Positions 59,301-64,000 of a DNA stretch of 64,000 nt are shown in pieces. Numbering within the stretch: position 1 is the stretch's first letter; the number at the start of each line of letters is the position of its first letter. Both the position numbers and the translations under genes were made by a program. The DNA comes from Helicoverpa zea (taxonomy: Eukaryota > Arthropoda > Insecta > Lepidoptera > Noctuidae): assembly GCF_022581195.2 (NCBI RefSeq), contig NC_061476.1, positions 8,044,098-8,108,097 of the forward strand, in the 5' to 3' direction. A model generated the notes under the pieces. The model was not told the DNA's origin and ran no database searches. It saw only the letters and a program-made list of their open reading frames with translations.

Positions 59301-62300
59301 TTATAACTTTTCCTTACCTCTGCGGTATATAGAACATGATAGGCCTAGAAGTACAAGAGCCGGTATCGTTGAAGTTGGTATCATCTGCGCAGTGTGCGCA
59401 GGCGCAGGGCCGCGGCACGTGCAGCTCGCCGCCGAACACCGGCCATAAGCCGGAGATTATGCGGAATAAACTGTGAACGGAATAAATAAGTTAGGTATTT
59501 GTTATTTTGTTTTTGTTAGACATCTGATTTACATGTGGGACAATTCTATAATATGATTTTTTAAATTTTGTTAATATAGCTGTCAGTTTTTTTAAGAATC
59601 CACTGACAACTGATCGGTTTGCAGTTGATTATCGTGTTGAAAAGTCTGTCATCGTCATTAATTTACTATCGATGTCAGTGATAATTACTCCTATAGGTAC
59701 TGTTATCTTTCCTGTATTTAGATGCGAATTTAACAAACTTCTCACATGCTTCCTCTTTCGAACTTTAAATGTTACGCCGGGTCGGATTTACTTATCAAGC
59801 ATCGTCAATGAACGGACCTAATTCTATCGAACTTGAATGCATTGTATATTATAAAATATTAAACATATAAAATATTTTTTCAAAAAAACTAGGTGTACTA
59901 ATAAGAACCACTGATTATTCCAATATCATGTATACCCATGAATTTCATCACGCCTTTTCATCCTACTCTCTTACCTAGACTTCCCGCATCCATTAGGCCC
60001 CACTATCAGCAGATGTGTCCCGGGCTGGATGTGGAGCGTGACGCCGCCGCACACCACGTCACACGCCGGCGTCACCACGGGCACTCCGCGCAGTCGGATA
60101 GAGTGGTCGCTCGTGTAGATAATTTTACCTGCAATTTGGATGAGTAAGATTATTTACTGAGCAAATATTTTGGGAAGATGGGGGTTTTTATAAGGTTTTT
60201 AGCTAAAAAAGAATCGTGGCGGCCTAATGGGTAAAGCCTCTCATGTATGAGTGTGTGGGCTCGATTCCAGGTCAGGCAAGTACCAATGTAACTTTTTTAA
60301 GTTTGTATGTACTTTCTAAGTATATCTTGGACATCAATGACTGTGTTTCGGATGGCACGTTACTGTAGATCCCGGCTGTCATTGAACATCCTTGGCAGTC
60401 GTTATGGGTAGTCAGAAGCCAGTAAGTCTGACACCAGTCTAACCAAGGGGTATCGGGTTGCCCGGGTAACTGGGTTGAGGAGGTCAGATAGGCAGTCGCT
60501 CCTTGTAAACCACTGTTACTCAGCTACATCCGGTTAGACTGTAAGCCAACTCCAACATAGTTGGGAAAAGGCTCGGGAGATGGTGATGGACATCATGAGA
60601 CTGGCTAAAGCCACAGCACGTTACCTTGCGGCACGGGTCGGTTGTCGCGGAAGGTGACCTGGAAGGCGGCGTGCGGCGCCGTGACGTGCACGCTGCGCAC
60701 GCACTGGCCTCGCGCCACTTCGCCGAACACCACCAGCATGTCCGATACTCGGGTCGCGTAGCCTGCTAGTGTCACTATTTCCTGGAATTACGAGAAAAAA
60801 AAACACTATTAACCCTTTAAAAAAATCTCAAACTCAAAACCTCGAAAATAACCACGGAAAACATCCTGTATATGCCACATTCAATTGAATTCCATTCAAT
60901 CAAAGTGAATATCGAGTTATTAAAGCAGTATAGCGCGCGATGTAGGGTTACACCGTGCTCAAGGTGCGTTCTCGCATGGTTAATTTTTTTTTCCAAAATA
61001 TCTGTTTCATTAATATTATATTTCTTTATTCCGAAGCTTTTGTTTTAATTGGACAACTATAATATAACACTACATTAGAAACACTCTGTAAGTAAGTCTT
61101 ACCTTATAACTGGACATGAGCCGTTCGATAGCGTCGGCGGCCGAGTTGAGCAGATTCCTAGACGTCGTCATGTACTCCGCGCGGTCACTTATACTGCTTC
61201 CTGAAAATAAATACAAGCATATCATTGACGTAAGAGGTAAAATCAGAATTGGTAATTAAAGAAACTACAAAATAGAAAAACAAGAGAATAATTTTTACAA
61301 AGTTTTTCCTCGAAAATTCTAAACCTCAAACTCAAAATCGCTAATATAAATTAGGCTGATAAATCAGCAGTTCTCGAACGTCAAAAACGAAAGACAGTCC
61401 TCACGCCACTTTCTGTGTTTTTGCTTGCAAAGATACGAATACTTTAAACAAAGAAAAGATTTCTTCAAGACCCAAATGGCGCTTTACATCTAAGTATACT
61501 TAATACTATATTAGTACTATATTTGCTTTTAAGTTACAAACATAGGCAAAAACTTTAAAAAATATTTGAGACTATTGCTATTGTGGTGTGATATCATACT
61601 GTGACGCAAACTATTCGTAAAATAAAACTCAAAATCAGCTGAAAACACTCACCATCTCTCTGAGAATGCGTGGCCGTCAGAATAGGCAGTGCCAACATGA
61701 CCATCCCCGTCCCTGACCAGACGTACTTCATGCAGAACTGCTCCAGCATCACGTACCAGAGCTTCTTGTTGAAGACCGACGTCATCTGGGCTACTAGCTC
61801 CTTGTAGGCTGCTTGGAGCTGGCCTAGTTCCACCTGGAAGACGAAATTAAGAGTATTTATTGAAACCACGACGACTAAAAACGGTAGACGGGTTTGTAAC
61901 ATTTGTGTTGTCGTTTTTATTCTAAAGAAGAAAGATGAGTTGAAGAAAGAAAGGTTTATTAATTAAAAATATGTATATTATGTATAGCATTACGGCCTTT
62001 TTCAAGACGTTTGTGATGTTTAATAAAATTCGTATAGGTAATAGCAACATTGGTTTGAATTTAATTTTCTGTACCTAATATATCTTATTTATTTTTTATA
62101 CACACGTATTCTCCATATATGTGCATCCTACCTAATCTACATATTTACAAAAAAAAAATGAAAAATTGGTGTCAATTTTACTGACGTTATATTCTACAGA
62201 AGAAGAAAAAGCGTATTCAGATTCTACATCAAAAATAAAATAAAAAGGACTTATTATTTCCAAAAACCAAAAAAGTTCTCAATGTTTTTAACCTATGTCT

Positions 62301-63384
62301 TTTAAAAGTCACATCAAGATCAAAAAGGTATAGGCATCTTTCAAACATTATCAGAGTATCTGGTATTGGTGTCTTGGCTTGTTGTTTTGCGTGTTATATG
62401 CGTCATAACCGCAAATAAATGCTATGACCTTTTTTTTAACGACGTCAAAAATTATCAAATGACCCCGCTGTGGGTTAGCAGCGGTGAGGGAGTGTCAGAC
62501 TCTTACTGACTAAAAACCGTCGTGTTCCGTCGTAGGCCTTTTATGTACCAGGGCTGCGGTAACTCTTTCGAACAATCCCGCAGCACATCACAACTGACCT
62601 TATGTCCACCATAGAAAGCCACCTCCTCAGCATGGGCAATCAATCGTGCATGCACGTGCCTCAAGTTGGCCTTCATGCGCGCCTCCTCCCCGGCTAAAGC
62701 ACCGAACCTTGGACTGAGTAGTCGGAGTAGCTGCCCGGTCATGCAGATCACTACTGTGGCTATGCTGGGTCCTGGGAATTAATTATATTAATTTATGTAA
62801 TAAAAAATAAAAGGATATTAATTTAATTTTTATATAAGTTGCCAGTAAATTCTTTATATGAGTATAGGACTACATTCAATGGGGGATAATTAATAGTCCA
62901 GCAAAAAATTCTAAAAAAGGCCTATACTTTAGTATTACAATGCTGAAGCTGAAGAGTTTGTTTGAACATGCTAATGCTAATTGCAGGAAATATACTGTCA
63001 AAATTTGAAACATTCTTTCATTTTCGGCTCATTAATCGAGGAAGGCAGTCGACTGTTTATATTCGGATGCGCCATAACGGTATATCATGAAGTAGAAATT
63101 GCGTGCGAACATTTCTAAAATGTCCACAAGGCTGCAACCTTTGCTAACACATGCCAGGTGTAGACTGGTGACGCGATTTTTCCGGCGAACTATTTTGGGA
63201 GAATCTCGCCATAATCACCGCATCCAACATGTCTATGTACTCACCAATAAAGATATTGCCCTTCATCTTATTGGAGTAGGTGGCGAGGGTCAGCACGATG
63301 AGGAGCAGGTCGAAGCACGGCTTCGTCAACGAGCTGTACAGGTGTGCCACCGATTGCGTGAACACTGACACGTCTTCTGTTAAC
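56316..63384 (-). CDS. Abcd1: peroxisomal half ABC transporter, ABCD1/2 (ALDP) type (3' ten exons, 517 residues)
   Basis: Exons in transcript order: 63245-63384, 62599-62771, 61653-61833, 61103-61200, 60625-60781, 59975-60128, 59318-59470, 58757-58981, 57708-57833 and 56316-56463 (TGA at 56318-56316). All introns have GT-AG ends and phases agree. The membrane half shows LTEDVSVFTQ, an EEA-containing cytosolic loop, HAEEVAFYGGHK, LWYVMLEQFCMKYVW and the NLLNSAADAIERLMSSYKE helix. The nucleotide-binding domain has Walker A GPNGCGKSS, Q-loop FYIPQRPYMSMGSL, signature LSGGEKQRMAMARMFYHR, Walker B YALLDECTSAVS and H-loop SITHRPSVWKYHTH. These peptides fit ABCD1/2, not ABCD3. The family dimerises and imports very-long-chain acyl-CoA into peroxisomes. 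The N-terminal exons are off the right edge. A Cys-rich insert precedes the Q-loop, and the tail after YRPLDSD is Pro-rich. The signature exon has extra partial copies downstream (58241-58756). Confidence 0.93.
57300..57696. mobile_element. 397-bp MITE, AT target duplication, beside an ABCD splice donor
   Basis: Second copy of the family at 22025-22417, flanked by AT (57298-57299, 57697-57698). It contains a run of about 26 A at 57578-57605. Its right end is 9 nt into the intron, counted from the donor GT at 57707-57706. Confidence 0.85.
58056..58205 (+). repeat. 160-bp dispersed repeat
   Basis: CTGTGGATTAGCAGCGTGAG, GAGTGTCAGATTCTTACC and GCGGTAACTCTTTCGAACAA. It lies between the ABCD signature-exon array and the next exon. 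Confidence 0.6.
58241..58830 (-). repeat. 104-bp tandem array of the ABC-signature exon/intron junction (six copies)
   Basis: GGTAGAACATCCGGGCCATG recurs at 58241, 58345, 58449, 58553, 58657 and 58761, exactly every 104 bp. On the minus strand each unit carries CGGGACTGGCGGGCCACGCT, then codons for LSGGEKQRMAMARMFYH, a GTCAGT donor and a short intron piece. Only the copy at 58757-58830 is joined to the rest of the exon. Units 1-5 begin with a junction (TACTGTGGGCCTG) instead of the normal exon sequence. Reading through the first donor meets TAG at once, and 104 is not a multiple of 3. The extra copies therefore act as intron sequence unless used as alternative donors. Confidence 0.95.
59066..59292 (+). 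mobile_element. degraded LINE reverse-transcriptase fragment
   Basis: The plus strand reads NFSKAFEKVDHKLVWHN at about 59078-59130, then, in another frame, GVPQGTIFSPLYI at about 59254-59295. These match the DFSKAFD and GVPQGS..P motifs of non-LTR reverse transcriptases. The stretch between has lost the frame. It ends about 25 bp from an ABCD splice donor. Confidence 0.75.
60213..60592 (+). mobile_element. tRNA-derived SINE (family of 42015-42403)
   Basis: The head GGCGGCCTAATGGGTAAAGC has a short deletion compared with 42015-42403. The B box GGCTCGATTCCAGGTCAGGC and body are intact, ending AGTTGGGAAAAGGCTCGGGA. Confidence 0.85.
61315..61430 (-). repeat. LINE 3'-tail fragment
   Basis: CTCAAACTCAAAATCGCTAA, TTAGGCTGATAAATCAGCAG and CTCGAACGTCAAAAACGAAA are the reverse of 63590-63735. 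Confidence 0.5.
62430..62585 (+). repeat. 160-bp dispersed repeat ending beside an ABCD splice donor
   Basis: AACGACGTCAAAAATTATCA, GCTGTGGGTTAGCAGCGGTG and TCTTTCGAACAATCCCGCAG. The end is about 13 bp from the donor of the exon 62599-62771. Confidence 0.7.
62938..63090 (+). repeat. dispersed repeat fragment
   Basis: GCTGAAGCTGAAGAGTTTGT and CGGCTCATTAATCGAGGAAG resemble a widespread lepidopteran (possibly Helitron-related) repeat; this assignment is from memory. Confidence 0.4.
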
Positions 63385-63589
63385 CTGGGTAATGGAAATA
63401 TTGTAAATTAGTGAGTGTTTAGAACTAAAAGTCATTATAAAGACTCCTACTACGGGTCTGCTGGAAGAGATTCCATAAGAAATAAGCTGTACTATTTTAT
63501 GTTACTTCTACTTCTTTTATGTGTTTACTGTGTACATAAATGGTTAATTCAATAAATAAAGAGGTCTAACGAAGGATGTATCTAAGTTG

Positions 63590-63738
63590 CTGGGATGTTT
63601 GTTGCGCCACTTCTTCTTCCCAGTAAAAACACATAGGAAGTGGTGAAGGGCGGGCGTGTTGGGGACTGTTTTTTGTTTTTGACGTTCGAACAGGGCTGAG
63701 TTATCAGCCTAATTTGAATAAACGAGTTTGAGTTGGTT
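63590..63738 (+). repeat. LINE 3'-tail fragment
   Basis: GATGTTTGTTGCGCCACTTC, AAAAACACATAGGAAGTGGT and GAATAAACGAGTTTGAGTTG form the tail seen elsewhere in the window in weaker form. Confidence 0.55.
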
Positions 63739-64000
63739 AATGAAAGTAGTCGTTGGTCAAAATCTTTGTGAATAAAACATTACAAATAGCTTATTTTGCA
63801 TATACCTAATTTAATGTGTTTTTATTGTGTCAATAAAGGTTTCATATACTTGCATAAAAATCTTTTTTTGTATCAATTAAGGCTTTAAATGCCCGTATAA
63901 CAAAATTGAATTTTTTACGACTTGTTGTAGTTCAAACCATATTTTTACCTCTCACCATAGACAAAACATAACGCACTATACTCATATTTAAGATCTACAT

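Overview
The window is animal nuclear DNA, almost certainly from a moth, probably a noctuoid. Evidence: multi-exon genes with GT-AG introns, insect-type proteins, AT-rich spacers, and tRNA-derived SINEs, non-LTR retrotransposon tails and MITEs of kinds familiar from Lepidoptera. No bacterial-type genes or operons are visible. All gene models were assembled by hand from splice sites and reading frames; no search was run.

Layout. 1-2504 is a 71-bp GC-rich tandem array (35 exact copies plus a partial one). 3030-11132 (+) holds the last ten exons of a ClC-2/ClC-a type chloride channel: end of the membrane domain, both CBS domains and the C-terminus. Its first visible intron carries a tRNA-Ser(GCT) gene and a second tRNA-Ser copy split by a transposon. 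11133-17231 is 3' flank and spacer. 17232-29007 (-) is a complete five-exon activin-type TGF-beta ligand precursor (360 aa, dawdle-like), convergent with the channel gene. 29.0-52.4 kb has no recognisable host gene and is rich in mobile elements: a hAT-type element, a THAP-domain element with a nested palindrome, LINE remnants, several SINE families and MITEs. 56316-63384 (-) holds the last ten exons of a peroxisomal half ABC transporter of the ABCD1/2 (ALDP) type; its N-terminal exons lie beyond the right edge.

The three genes have no obvious common pathway: a plasma-membrane anion channel, a secreted ligand and a peroxisomal acyl-CoA transporter. The unusual content is structural: (a) the minus strand of the 71-bp array has no stop codon in any frame and is entered by an ATG just outside the array; (b) a TA-flanked transposon sits in the anticodon loop of a tRNA-Ser gene; (c) the exon/intron junction carrying the ABC signature motif is repeated six times in a 104-bp array; (d) a 148-bp near-perfect palindrome lies inside the terminal repeat of a THAP element; (e) mobile DNA reaches to within about 10-30 bp of several ABCD splice donors.
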